Source: JBEOJY01 sp040275305 (GTDB lineage: Bacteria > Pseudomonadota > Alphaproteobacteria > UBA9219). From it: DNA of 64,000 nt. Each line of letters begins with the position of its first letter. Positions within the stretch are counted from its first letter, which is position 1. Where the stretch lies: contig JBEOJY010000010.1 of NCBI GenBank assembly GCA_040275305.1, forward strand, positions 1 through 64,000. The letters run 5' to 3'. The notes beneath the pieces are model-generated. The model was not told the origin of the DNA. It ran no database searches and saw only the letters and a list, made by a program, of their open reading frames with translations. The position numbers and the translations under genes are program-made. Of this stretch, positions 43,339 through 52,456 are shown piece after piece.

Positions 43339-46300
43339 ATGTTCTCCTCCGCCTTCGACCCCACCCGCCCCGGACGCGCGACGCTCTATGGCATGCCCGC
43401 CGGGCACGATGTGCGCGTGCTGGCGGAAATCGCTGGTAAAACGCATGGCGCGCCGCTGATCCATGTCGCGCTCGACGACGTGCGAGCGGCGATCATGGCC
43501 GACGCCTTCGCCTTCTTCGCCCCGCAATGCGAGATCGTGCAGTTTCCGGCATGGGACTGCCTACCCTACGACCGCATCTCCCCCCATCCCGACATCGCGG
43601 GCGCACGGCTCGCCGCGCTCACGCGCTTCGGCAAGCCGTTCAAACGGCCCTGCGTCGTCCTCACCACCGTCAACGCCGCCGTGCAGAAAACCTTGCCGCC
43701 GGAAATTCTAGGCGAAGCAAGCCTCGCCGCCGCCATCGGCGACGAACTCCCCATCGAAAAACTCCGCGCCTTCCTCGCCGCCAACGGCTACGCCGCCGCC
43801 AGCGCCGTGCGCGAACCCGGCGAATTCGCCGTGCGCGGCGGCATCGTCGATATCTATCCATCAGGCCACGACGCGCCGTTGCGCATCGACTTCTTCGGCG
43901 ACGAAATCGAGGCGATCCGCGTCTTCGACCCGCTGACGCAGACCACGACCGACAAGATCAACGAATTCCGCTTAGGCCCCGTCACGGAAGCCCTGCTCGA
44001 CGAACGCTCCATCGCGAAGTTCCGCGCGGGCTATCGCGAGCTGTTCGGCGCGGTGAACGACAAGGACCCGCTCTATGAATCCGTCAGCGCAGGCCGCAAG
44101 TTTCCCGGCCTTGAGCACTGGTTGGGCCTTCTCTACCCGCGCCTGTGCAGCCTGTTCGACTACCTGCCCGCAGCGCCCGTCGCCTTCGACCCTCAGGCGG
44201 AAGAATCCATCGCCTCCCGCTTCGCCCAGATCGAGGATTTCTACCGCGCAAGACTTTCGCTCTACGAAGCTTCCCGACGCAACAAGCCGCGCAAGGACAA
44301 CGGCGAACGCTCCGCCAACACGCTCGCCGCCGTTTACAAGCCCGCCCCTGTCGCGTCGCTTTATCTGGACAAAAAGGCCGTCGACGATATCAAATCCGGA
44401 CGCGCAACCTGCTGGCTCTCGCCCTTTGCCAACAGCGCGACGGAGTCCCCTGCATTAGAAGAGTCAGAAAAATCCGTGACAACGGCGCAACCTGATTCCC
44501 TCCCCCTTGCGGGGAGGGCTAGGGTGGGGGAGCTTCAGCAAGCAGGTAATAGGAATCAAAAAGCAGAGTCATGCAGCAGCCTCTCTCCAACAACTAATAA
44601 CCACTCTCTGGCTTCCGGTTCCCCCACCCTAACCCTCCCCGCAAGGGGGAGGGAATCAGATCGTGCTAACTTCAAAGATGATGCATCTGGCCATACGCTT
44701 TCCATCGACGCGCAGGGCCGCCGTGGCCGCGACTTCGCGGATGCAAGAGCGCAGAGCGCCGCGAACCCCGCCGCGCTTTACGACGCGCTCCGCGCCTACG
44801 CCGCCGAACGCCAGTCGCGCAACCAGCATGTCGCGATAGCCTGCGCGAGCCAAGGCTCCGCCGAACGCCTCGCCAATCTTCTGCGCAATCATAACCTCAC
44901 GGCGCTGACCGTCCTTAAAGACTTCGACTCGTTGCGCAAAACCGACCGCGCCGCGCTTTCGCTGATCGTGCTCGGCCTCGAACATGGCTTCGTCGCGCCC
45001 GACCTCGCCCTCGTCACCGAGCAGGATTTGCTGGGCGACCGCCTCGTGCGCCCGACGCAAAAGCGTCGCGCCAGCGCAAAATTCCAGCTTGAGTTAGGTT
45101 CGCTCAACACAGGCGATTTCGTCGTGCACGCCGAACACGGCATCGGGCGCTACGAAGGGCTTGAAACGCTGACCGTGATGGGGCTTCAGCACGATTGCGT
45201 CAAGCTGATCTACGACGGCGGCGACAAGCTCTATGTGCCGGTGGAGAATCTCGAAGTCCTGACGCGCTATGGAGCCGCAGACAGCGGCGCGTCTCTCGAC
45301 AAGCTCGGCGGCGCAGGCTGGCAGCAACGCAAAGCCCGCGTCAAGAACCGCTTGAAAGACATGGCCGACGAGCTGATGAAAATCGCCGCCGCGCGCGAGG
45401 TTCGCAAAGGCGAGATCGTCGGCGTCGAGGAAAGCGCGTGGCAGGAATTCGCGGCCAGATTCCCCTATCCGGAAACTGAAGATCAAGCCCGCGCCATCGA
45501 GCAAGTGCGCGAGGATTTACTCAGCGGCAAACCGATGGACCGCCTCGTCTGCGGCGATGTCGGTTTCGGCAAAACCGAAGTCGCGCTGCGCTCGGCCTTC
45601 GCCGCCGTGCAGGCCGGATTGCAAGTCGCCGTGGTCGTCCCGACCACCTTGCTCGCCCGTCAACATTACAACAACTTCGTCCGCCGCTTCGCCGGATTCC
45701 CCGTCCGCATCGCGCAACTCTCGCGCATGGTGACGGCGCAAGAAGCGAAACAGACCAAAGAAGAACTAAAAGCAGGCCGCGTGGAGATCGTCGTCGGCAC
45801 GCATGCGCTGTTAGGCAAGGAAGTAGGATTCCAAAACCTCGGCCTTCTCATCATCGACGAGGAACAGCATTTCGGCGTCAAGCAAAAGGAAAAACTCAAG
45901 GAGCTTCGCGCCGAAGTCCACGTCCTCACCCTGACCGCCACGCCGATCCCACGCACGCTGCAACTCGCGATGTCGGGCGTACGCGAATTGAGCCTCATCG
46001 CCACGCCGCCGCTCGACCGCCTCGCCGTCCGCACCTTCGTGCTGCCCTACGATCCGATCGCGCTCCGCGACGCGCTGATGCGCGAGCATTTTCGCGGCGG
46101 CCAAAGCTTCTATGTCTGCCCGCGCATCGAAGACCTCGCCGGAGTCGAGGAAGCCCTGCGCGAACTGGTGCCGGAAGCCAAGCTCGTCACCGCCCATGGT
46201 CGCATGACGCCGACGCAGCTCGACGACATCATGACCGCCTTCGACGCCAAGCAATACGACATTCTTCTGGCGACCAACATCGTCGAGTCCGGCCTCGACA

Positions 46301-47115
46301 TCCCGAACGCCAACACCATCGTCATCCACCGCGCCGATATGTTCGGCCTCGCGCAACTCTACCAGCTTCGCGGGCGCGTGGGCCGCGCCAAGCTTCGCGG
46401 CTACGCCTATCTGACCTATCCAGCGGAAGCGCCCTTGTCGAAAACGGCGCTGCAACGTCTCGAAGTCATCCAAACGCTCGAAGAACTCGGCGCGGGCTTC
46501 CAGCTCGCAAGCCACGACATGGACATTCGCGGCGCAGGCAATCTGTTGGGCGAGGAGCAATCGGGCCATGTCCGCGAAGTCGGCATCGAGCTGTACCAGC
46601 AAATGCTGCAAGACGCCGTAGCCATCGCCCGCGCAGGCGGAGACTTAAGAAACGGCGGGCAGGAACGCTGGACGCCGCAAATCAATCTCGGCCTGTCTGT
46701 CCTGATCCCCGAAGACTATGTGCGCGACCTCAATCTGCGCCTCGGCCTCTACCGCCGCTTGGCCGACATCGAAACCGAAGCCGACATCGAGGCGCTGGCC
46801 GTCGAAATGATCGACCGCTTCGGCCCGCTGCCGCCCGAAGTCGAGAACCTCACGCAGATCGTCAAGATCAAGCTTCTATGCCGCAAGGCGGGCGTGGAGA
46901 AAATCGACGCAGGTCCCAAAGGAGCCGTCATCGCCTTCCGCGACAACAAATTCGCCAACCCCGATAAACTCATCGCTTGGATCGCCAAACAATCCGGAAC
47001 CGTCAAAGTCCGCCCCGACCAAAAACTCGTCCTCCTCCGCCTCTGGGACACCGACGCCCAACGCCTGAACGGAGCAAGAAAAACGCTGGAGGAACTGGCT
47101 GGGATGGAAGCCTAA
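43339..47115 (+). CDS. mfd: Transcription-repair coupling factor Mfd
   Basis: A 1258-aa translocase that removes stalled RNA polymerase and recruits UvrA. The UvrB-like N-terminal region, the RNA-polymerase interacting domain (DFVVHAEHGIGRYEGLETL near 590-610), the helicase core (GDVGFGKTEVALRSAFAAV, DEEQHFGVKQKEK, TATPIPRTLQLAMSG, NIVESGLDIPNANT, QLRGRVGRA) and the C-terminal TRCF domain are all intact. It is longer than usual (about 1150-1170). The excess comes from residues about 382-443, which translate a full 184-bp dispersed repeat (44484-44667). That insertion keeps the frame and lies in the linker region before the RNA-polymerase interacting domain. Confidence 0.95.
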   Translation: MFSSAFDPTRPGRATLYGMPAGHDVRVLAEIAGKTHGAPLIHVALDDVRAAIMADAFAFFAPQCEIVQFPAWDCLPYDRISPHPDIAGARLAALTRFGKPFKRPCVVLTTVNAAVQKTLPPEILGEASLAAAIGDELPIEKLRAFLAANGYAAASAVREPGEFAVRGGIVDIYPSGHDAPLRIDFFGDEIEAIRVFDPLTQTTTDKINEFRLGPVTEALLDERSIAKFRAGYRELFGAVNDKDPLYESVSAGRKFPGLEHWLGLLYPRLCSLFDYLPAAPVAFDPQAEESIASRFAQIEDFYRARLSLYEASRRNKPRKDNGERSANTLAAVYKPAPVASLYLDKKAVDDIKSGRATCWLSPFANSATESPALEESEKSVTTAQPDSLPLAGRARVGELQQAGNRNQKAESCSSLSPTTNNHSLASGSPTLTLPARGRESDRANFKDDASGHTLSIDAQGRRGRDFADARAQSAANPAALYDALRAYAAERQSRNQHVAIACASQGSAERLANLLRNHNLTALTVLKDFDSLRKTDRAALSLIVLGLEHGFVAPDLALVTEQDLLGDRLVRPTQKRRASAKFQLELGSLNTGDFVVHAEHGIGRYEGLETLTVMGLQHDCVKLIYDGGDKLYVPVENLEVLTRYGAADSGASLDKLGGAGWQQRKARVKNRLKDMADELMKIAAAREVRKGEIVGVEESAWQEFAARFPYPETEDQARAIEQVREDLLSGKPMDRLVCGDVGFGKTEVALRSAFAAVQAGLQVAVVVPTTLLARQHYNNFVRRFAGFPVRIAQLSRMVTAQEAKQTKEELKAGRVEIVVGTHALLGKEVGFQNLGLLIIDEEQHFGVKQKEKLKELRAEVHVLTLTATPIPRTLQLAMSGVRELSLIATPPLDRLAVRTFVLPYDPIALRDALMREHFRGGQSFYVCPRIEDLAGVEEALRELVPEAKLVTAHGRMTPTQLDDIMTAFDAKQYDILLATNIVESGLDIPNANTIVIHRADMFGLAQLYQLRGRVGRAKLRGYAYLTYPAEAPLSKTALQRLEVIQTLEELGAGFQLASHDMDIRGAGNLLGEEQSGHVREVGIELYQQMLQDAVAIARAGGDLRNGGQERWTPQINLGLSVLIPEDYVRDLNLRLGLYRRLADIETEADIEALAVEMIDRFGPLPPEVENLTQIVKIKLLCRKAGVEKIDAGPKGAVIAFRDNKFANPDKLIAWIAKQSGTVKVRPDQKLVLLRLWDTDAQRLNGARKTLEELAGMEA
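44484..44667. repeat. Family D 184-bp repeat inserted in frame in mfd
   Basis: Left arm starts GGCGCAACCTGATTCCCTCC and continues with TTGCGGGGAGGGCTAGGGTG; right arm is its inverted copy, CCCCCACCCTAACCCTCCCC, ending near 44667 with a diverged AATCAGATCGTGC. The interior aligns with the 184-bp copy at 49164-49347 over the full length. It is read through in frame as part of Mfd, giving about 61 extra residues, including SLPLAGRARVGE and TLTLPARGRE. Confidence 0.9.
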
Positions 47116-47183
47116 ATATTAACCACGGATACAAACTGCCCCGCATATTAACATATTGTTCCAGAACAAGATTCGTTGTTACC

Positions 47184-47305
47184 GCAAACGTCATGCCCGC
47201 GAAGGCGGGCATCCATCTCCCGATGTTGAAACAAAAGAAAAACGTACACGTGAAGCGCCTACATTGAGGGCTGGCGATGGATGCCTTCGCGGGCATGACG
47301 TTTGC
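47184..47305. repeat. Family C palindromic repeat
   Basis: A 122-bp unit with inverted ends GCAAACGTCATGCCCGCGAA and TTCGCGGGCATGACGTTTGC, with GGCGGGCATCCATC/GATGGATGCC next to them. It lies in the gap between mfd and the brnA-like gene. Confidence 0.8.
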
Positions 47306-47360
47306 TGCTTGTTTTCTCTACATGATCAATGGCTTTATCTGTAGGGGAGTATGGCGATTT

Positions 47361-47678
47361 TCACCTATAATCCCTCGCATCCCGCCCTTTCTCTGCCTCC
47401 ATATAGGCGCGGAGAATAGCATTGATGCGCGTCTGATAGCCGCTCTGCGCGCGAAACCAGCGCAGCAAGTCTTCGTCGATGCGCATAGTCACCGTCTGTT
47501 TGGGCTTCGGCATGACGACTTTGGCCTTTTTCCAGAAAGCCTCGTCGGTTAGCCGCGCATCGGGATCATTCACGATTCCCGAACGGATTTCAGAATCAGG
47601 CTTGCTACGCAAAGCCCTCCAGTCCGTGCCTTTCGCCTTACGCGCCTTCGATATTTTTCCAGTAACTACATCTTTCAT
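47361..47678 (-). CDS. BrnA-like antitoxin (orphan)
   Basis: A 105-aa protein of the BrnA type, the ribbon-helix-helix antitoxin that binds the BrnT ribonuclease and represses the operon. The family motif is unmistakable: LTDEAFWKKAKVVMPKPKQ, then VTMRIDEDLLRWFRAQ, GYQTRINAILRAYMEAE. The start at 47678 follows GGAACC; a longer frame to 47762 is less likely. The expected brnT toxin gene upstream is missing: only about 170 bp lie before frr, and the reading frame there does not look like BrnT. It may be a stranded antitoxin or a toxin-free regulator. Confidence 0.82.
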   Translation of the reverse strand: MKDVVTGKISKARKAKGTDWRALRSKPDSEIRSGIVNDPDARLTDEAFWKKAKVVMPKPKQTVTMRIDEDLLRWFRAQSGYQTRINAILRAYMEAEKGRDARDYR

Positions 47679-47848
47679 GAGGTTCCGATCTCTGGATACT
47701 TTGACAACTCCATTCCGCCCAGCAACGCTTATAGTAAAGAAAACGCAATAATACAGTCCCATTATTTCCCTCTCTTCCCCCTACCCCTCCCCCTCTTCCT
47801 TATGCTAATCTCCGCCCGCATTTGACCGAAAAATTGGAGCCTCGAACC

Positions 47849-48397
47849 ATGAACATCGACCAGACCAAACAACGCATGGAAAGCGCGCTCGACGCCCTGC
47901 GCAAGGAATTCGGCGGCCTGCGCACGGGCCGCGCCTCGACCAGCCTTTTGGACAACATCCATGTCGATGCCTACGGCAGCATGATGCCGCTCAATCAGGT
48001 CGGCACGGTGGGCGTGCCGGAACCGCGCCTCCTGACCGTTCAGGTCTGGGACAAAGGCCTCGCCAAATCCGTCGAAAAAGCCATCCGCGACGCGGGGTTG
48101 GGCCTCAACCCTCAACCGGACGGCCAACTGATCCGCGTGCCGCTGCCGGAACTGAGTCAGGAGCGCCGCCAGGAGCTTTCCAAGATCGCGGGCAAATACA
48201 CCGAATCCGCCCGCATCTCCGTCCGCAATGTGCGCCGCGACGCGATGGACGCGCTGAAGAAAGAGCAAAAGGACGGCAAGCTCTCGGAAGACGAACACAA
48301 GACGCAAAGCGACAAGGTCCAGAAACTGACCGATGAAATCGTCAAAAAAATCGACGACGCGCTCGCCGCCAAAGAAAAGGAAATCATGCAGGTCTAA
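47849..48397 (+). CDS. frr: Ribosome recycling factor
   Basis: A 182-aa factor that, with EF-G, splits ribosomes after termination. It has LRKEFGGLRTGRASTSLLDNI, the tRNA-mimic three-helix bundle, and VKKIDDALAAKEKEIMQV at the end. GGAG lies 9 bases before the ATG at 47849. It starts the frr-uppS-cdsA-dxr group, and its usual upstream partner pyrH is not here. Confidence 0.97.
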   Translation: MNIDQTKQRMESALDALRKEFGGLRTGRASTSLLDNIHVDAYGSMMPLNQVGTVGVPEPRLLTVQVWDKGLAKSVEKAIRDAGLGLNPQPDGQLIRVPLPELSQERRQELSKIAGKYTESARISVRNVRRDAMDALKKEQKDGKLSEDEHKTQSDKVQKLTDEIVKKIDDALAAKEKEIMQV

Positions 48398-48400
48398 CCT

Positions 48401-49135
48401 ATGGAACCAAAGACAGACCACTCGCCCCAGAAGCTTCACGTCGCCATCATCATGGATGGCAACGGACGCTGGGCTGCGGCTCGTGGTCTGCCGCGCACCA
48501 TGGGCCACCGCGCAGGCATCGAGGCCGTGCGAAGAACGCTCAAGGCCGCGCGCGAATTGCCCGTCAGCCACCTCACGCTCTACAGCTTTTCCTCAGAAAA
48601 CTGGCGCAGACCCCTGACGGAGATCAACGAATTGATGCAGCTCTTGCGCTTCTACCTGCGCAGCGAGCTTGCGACGTTGCATAAGGAAGGCGTGCGCATC
48701 AGGATCATCGGCGAGCGCCGCAAGCTCCCCGCCGACATCGCCGACATGATCGAGCATGCTGAAGAGCTGACCCAAGACAACAAGGCGCTGACCCTCACTT
48801 TGGCGTTAAGTTACGGCGGAAGGCAAGAAATCACCTCGGCGGCAAGAGGCCTCGCCAAAGCCGTCGCGCGCGGAGAACTCGCCGCCGACGCCATCGACGA
48901 GCACGTCATGCAATCCTTCCTCTTCACCGGCGGCATGCCGGACCCCGACCTCGTGATCCGCACCAGCGGCGAAAAGCGCATCTCGAACTTCCTGCTGTGG
49001 CAATCGGCCTATGCCGAGTTCGTCTTCCTCGACACGCTGTGGCCCGACTTCTCCGCCGAACATCTTTCCGCCGCGATTGAAGAATACCAACGCCGCGAAC
49101 GCCGCTATGGCGACACGGCCGGAAACAGAAAATGA
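48401..49135 (+). CDS. uppS: Undecaprenyl diphosphate synthase
   Basis: A 244-aa cis-prenyltransferase that makes the C55 carrier for peptidoglycan and O-antigen. HVAIIMDGNGRWAAARGLPR (residues 10-29) has the catalytic aspartate and the IPP-binding segment, and SFSSENWRRP and RTSGEKRISNFLLWQSAY are the other family motifs. Begins 3 bp after the frr stop, so the two are coupled. Confidence 0.97.
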   Translation: MEPKTDHSPQKLHVAIIMDGNGRWAAARGLPRTMGHRAGIEAVRRTLKAARELPVSHLTLYSFSSENWRRPLTEINELMQLLRFYLRSELATLHKEGVRIRIIGERRKLPADIADMIEHAEELTQDNKALTLTLALSYGGRQEITSAARGLAKAVARGELAADAIDEHVMQSFLFTGGMPDPDLVIRTSGEKRISNFLLWQSAYAEFVFLDTLWPDFSAEHLSAAIEEYQRRERRYGDTAGNRK

Positions 49136-49163
49136 GAGAGAGCTGTTGTAAATCTAGCGTAAT

Positions 49164-49347
49164 GGCGCAACCTAATTCCCTCCCCCCTGCGGGGAGGGTT
49201 AGAGTGGGGGAGCTTCAGCAAACAGAATATAAAAATTATAAGGACAGAATCTTGCCACAACGTGGTTCTGATAACTGATGATTGACACCAGTCTTCTCAT
49301 CCCCCACCCTAACCCTCCCCGCAGGGGGGAGGGAATCGCGTTCGTCA
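49164..49347. repeat. Family D 184-bp repeat, intergenic full copy
   Basis: Left arm GGCGCAACCTAATTCCCTCC with CTGCGGGGAGGGTTAGAGTG; right arm CCCCCACCCTAACCCTCCCC to GGGAATCGCGTTCG. Same length as the mfd copy (184 bp), with matching interior (CTTCAGCAA, then CAGAATCTTGCC). It sits between uppS and cdsA, 43 bp before the cdsA ATG. Confidence 0.9.
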
Positions 49348-49390
49348 TTCCGCAAGAACTTGCCTTAACCAACTAGGACAGACAGGCATA

Positions 49391-50203
49391 ATGCGGTTCT
49401 TGAAATCCAAAAACTTCCGGCAACGCGTGATTTCGGCGGCCATCATGGCCCCCGCCTTCTTCGCCACCGTCTTTTTCGGCGACTGGTGGTTCACCGCGAC
49501 GGTCGCCGTATTCACCCTCATGGGCCTGCGCGAATGGCTCAAGATCGTGGACGGCACGCTACCACGCCCGCTCGAAATCCTCGCAGGTCTTAGCCTGCTC
49601 GCCACCTTGTCTCTGGCGACGGGGCTAACGCCCGCCTCCGGCCTTGCTGCGCTCGGTATATTAACGGCCTCGCTGCTGATTGCGGCCATGCTGGCCAAGC
49701 GTCCACATCCCGCATGGATCGCCATCGGTCTGCCCTATATGGCGGGCGGCGGCCTCGCCATCGTCGCGCTGCGCGCCTGCGACCATGGCTTGGCGCAAGT
49801 CAGCTATCTTCTGGCCATCGTCTGGGGAACCGACACCGGAGCCTATCTCGCAGGCAAGATCATCGGCGGGCCTAAGCTCGCCCCCAGCATCAGCCCCAAG
49901 AAAACGCTGGCCGGATCGCTCGGCGGCATCACGCTGGCCATCCTGCTCGGCGCCTCCGTCGCGGCGGGATTCAAGGCCCAAAACCTGATGATGGCCATAG
50001 TCTTCGCCATCGTTCTTTCCATCGCGTCCCAACTTGGCGATTTGTTCAAGTCATGGTTCAAGCGCCGCGCGAACATGAAGGACAGCGGCGACCTGATCCC
50101 CGGCCATGGCGGCGTGCTCGACCGCATCGACGGTCTTGCTTTCGCCAGCATCCTTTTTGCGCTATGTGAAGACCCAATCCGCCAGCTTATCGGCTGGCCT
50201 TGA
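49391..50203 (+). CDS. cdsA: Phosphatidate cytidylyltransferase
   Basis: A 270-aa multi-helix membrane enzyme making CDP-diacylglycerol for phospholipid synthesis. The hallmark segment near the C-terminus is SQLGDLFKSWFKRRANMKDSGDLIPGHGGVLDRIDGL, with the conserved DSGDLIPGHGG and DRIDG. Hydrophobic helices fill the rest. The start at 49391 follows a family D repeat. Confidence 0.95.
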   Translation: MRFLKSKNFRQRVISAAIMAPAFFATVFFGDWWFTATVAVFTLMGLREWLKIVDGTLPRPLEILAGLSLLATLSLATGLTPASGLAALGILTASLLIAAMLAKRPHPAWIAIGLPYMAGGGLAIVALRACDHGLAQVSYLLAIVWGTDTGAYLAGKIIGGPKLAPSISPKKTLAGSLGGITLAILLGASVAAGFKAQNLMMAIVFAIVLSIASQLGDLFKSWFKRRANMKDSGDLIPGHGGVLDRIDGLAFASILFALCEDPIRQLIGWP

Positions 50204-50231
50204 AGAACATGACAGCGCAATCAACCAACAA

Positions 50232-50293
50232 GCGCAACCTAATCCCCTCCCCCTCGTGGGGAGGGATAGGGAGGGGGGCCATCCGCCAATCCC
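50232..50293. repeat. Family D short repeat
   Basis: GCGCAACCTAATCCCCTCCC, GTGGGGAGGGATAGGGAGG, then GGCCATCCGCCAATCCC. Located 31 bp before the dxr start. Confidence 0.73.
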
Positions 50294-50324
50294 ACTCTAC
50301 AAAGATTTGAACAAAGGAATCCCC

Positions 50325-51536
50325 ATGTCCGCCCAACAAGCCCAAACCATAAAACCCCGCAGCGCAACCGCCTCGCGCCCCAAAAGCGTCACCATTCTCG
50401 GCTCGACCGGATCGGTGGGCTGCCAAACGATTGACCTGATCGAACGCGCGCCGGAGCAATACGAAGTTGTCGCATTAACCGCCCGCAAGAACGTCGCGAA
50501 ACTCGCGGAACAAGCCAAAAATCTGAAAGCGAAAAGCGCCGTGATCGCCGACGAAAGCCTGTATCAGGAGCTTAAAGACGCCCTGCGCGGCACCAACATC
50601 GCCGTCTCCGCCGGAGCCAAAGCGGTCGAAGAAGCCGCCACCATGGCAAGCGACTGGGTCATGTCCGCCATCGTCGGCGCTGCCGGCCTTCCCCCCACCT
50701 TGGCCGCCGCAAGGCGCGGCGCGGAACTGGCCTTCGCCAACAAGGAAACGCTCGTTTGCGCTGGCCCCTTGATGATGGAGCTGGTCAAAAAACATGGCGC
50801 GAAGCTCCTGCCCGTGGACAGCGAACATAACGCGATCTGGCAGGTCTTCGACGAAGAACGCCGCGAAAGCATCGCCAAAATCATCCTGACCGCCTCAGGC
50901 GGCCCCTTCCGCACGAAAACGCGCGAAGAAATGGCAAAGATGACTCCGGAACAAGCGATCAAACACCCGGTCTGGAGCATGGGCGCGAAAATCTCCATCG
51001 ACAGCGCGACCCTGATGAACAAAGCGCTGGAAATCATCGAAGCGCATTTCCTGTTTCAAATGCCGTCCGAAAAAATCGACGTGCTCGTGCACCCGCAATC
51101 CGTCATCCACAGCATGGTGGAGTATGTCGACGGCTCGACGCTGGCGCAGTTGGGTTCGCCCGACATGCGCACGCCGATCAGCACCACGCTCGCCTGGCCC
51201 AACCGCATGCCAGCGCCCGTGGCCAAGCTCGACCTCGCCAAAATCGGGCAACTAACCTTCGAAGCGCCGGATCCTGTGAAATTCCCCGCCCTGCGCCTCG
51301 CCCGCGAAGCCATGCAAAAAGGCGGCACAGCGCCCGCCGCGCTCAACGCCGCCAACGAGATCGCGGTTCAGGCTTTCCTCGACCACCGCATCGGCTTTCT
51401 CGACATCGAACGCATCAACGAAACCGTCATGAACGCAAGCCCTGCCACCCCCCTTACCGACCTTGATGTGCTGCTTAACGCCGACGAGGAAGCAAGAAAA
51501 ATGGCAACAGCAATGGTGAACCGAAACAAGCCCTGA
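50325..51536 (+). CDS. dxr: 1-deoxy-D-xylulose 5-phosphate reductoisomerase
   Basis: A 403-aa NADPH enzyme of the MEP isoprenoid pathway, feeding uppS. The NADPH motif is VTILGSTGSVGCQTIDLI (about residues 22-39), followed by the metal/substrate motifs PVDSEHNAIWQ, LTASGGPFR and MNKALEIIEAHFLF. AAAGGA precedes the ATG at 50325. The frame reaches 73 codons further upstream but there reads repeat sequence, so that extension is rejected. RseP, which commonly follows dxr, is not here. Confidence 0.97.
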   Translation: MSAQQAQTIKPRSATASRPKSVTILGSTGSVGCQTIDLIERAPEQYEVVALTARKNVAKLAEQAKNLKAKSAVIADESLYQELKDALRGTNIAVSAGAKAVEEAATMASDWVMSAIVGAAGLPPTLAAARRGAELAFANKETLVCAGPLMMELVKKHGAKLLPVDSEHNAIWQVFDEERRESIAKIILTASGGPFRTKTREEMAKMTPEQAIKHPVWSMGAKISIDSATLMNKALEIIEAHFLFQMPSEKIDVLVHPQSVIHSMVEYVDGSTLAQLGSPDMRTPISTTLAWPNRMPAPVAKLDLAKIGQLTFEAPDPVKFPALRLAREAMQKGGTAPAALNAANEIAVQAFLDHRIGFLDIERINETVMNASPATPLTDLDVLLNADEEARKMATAMVNRNKP

Positions 51537-51700
51537 GCAAAAACCGCTCTCAAGGTTAACGGAAACGAAGATAACCGACAACGTTCCCCTTGACTTTCAC
51601 CACGTTTTTCGTCAAAAACGCATCCTTCCAGATGCGAACGTAAGCCATGGGCGGCGACGCATGGCTGGGCGCGTTTCAAGATAAATTAAGGAATATCAAC

Positions 51701-52012
51701 ATGTTCGCAGTCATCAAGACCGGCGGCAAGCAATACAAGGTTGCTGAAGGCGACGTCATTCAGGTGGAAAAGCTCCCCGCCGAAACCGGAAAATCGGTCG
51801 ATCTGTCCGAAGTTCTCATGCTGTGCGACGGCGACAAGGTCACCGTAGGGACCCCCACGGTATCCGGCGCGAAGGTCACCGCGACCGTCGAAGCGCAGGA
51901 CCGCACCGGCAAGCTGATCATCTTCAAAAAGAAGCGCCGTCAAAACTATCGCCGCAAAAACCATCACCGCCAGTTCTTCACCGTGCTGAAGATCACCGGC
52001 ATCAAGGGCTGA
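51701..52012 (+). CDS. rplU: Ribosomal protein bL21
   Basis: A 103-aa large-subunit protein. It starts MFAVIKTGGKQYKVAEGDVI and ends KKRRQNYRRKNHHRQFFTVLKI, the family's conserved basic segment. AAGGAATATCAAC precedes the ATG at 51701. The operon partner rpmA follows at 18 bp. Confidence 0.97.
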   Translation: MFAVIKTGGKQYKVAEGDVIQVEKLPAETGKSVDLSEVLMLCDGDKVTVGTPTVSGAKVTATVEAQDRTGKLIIFKKKRRQNYRRKNHHRQFFTVLKITGIKG

Positions 52013-52030
52013 TTTGAAGGAGAAGGAACT

Positions 52031-52294
52031 ATGGCACATAAAAAAGCAGGCGGTTCATCCCGCAACGGGCGCGACAGCGCCGGACGACGTCTTGGCGTGA
52101 AACTGTTCGGCGGCCAGCAGGCTCGCGGCGGAGCCATCATCATCCGCCAGCGCGGCACCAAATATTACCCCGGCGCGAATGTCGGCATGGGCAAGGACCA
52201 CACCATCTTCGCCACCTGCGAAGGCATCGTCGCCTTCCGCGAAACCTCCGGTCGCACCTACGTTTCGGTGGAAAAGTCAACCGCATCGAGCTAG
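52031..52294 (+). CDS. rpmA: Ribosomal protein bL27
   Basis: An 87-aa protein of the peptidyl-transferase region. It begins MAHKKAGGSSRNGRDSAGRR and holds LGVKLFGGQQARGGAIIIRQ, diagnostic of bL27. AAGGAGAAGGAACT gives a strong ribosome-binding site. It ends before a clear Rho-independent terminator. Confidence 0.97.
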   Translation: MAHKKAGGSSRNGRDSAGRRLGVKLFGGQQARGGAIIIRQRGTKYYPGANVGMGKDHTIFATCEGIVAFRETSGRTYVSVEKSTASS

Positions 52295-52313
52295 GCCATC
52301 CAGAAACAAACGC

Positions 52314-52349
52314 AAAGCCACAGCGCCTACAAGGCCCTGTGGCTTTTTT
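52314..52349 (+). terminator. Rho-independent terminator of rplU-rpmA
   Basis: Stem AAAGCCACAG (52314-52323) pairs with CTGTGGCTTT (52337-52346), followed by a T-run to 52349. It is the clearest terminator in the window. Confidence 0.9.
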
Positions 52350-52456
52350 GTTTAAAACGGTCGCCATTCTTCCCTTGTCTGGACAAGCGTCCTTAGGATA
52401 ACGTGGTCGCATAGAAAAATGCGCAACGGACCCCCAAAGGCTAACGCAGAGGCCCC

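Noticed and set aside
50106..50324. N-terminal extension of dxr
   Set aside because: It reads cdsA in another frame and then the family D repeat; the ATG at 50325 has a good ribosome-binding site and matches the family.
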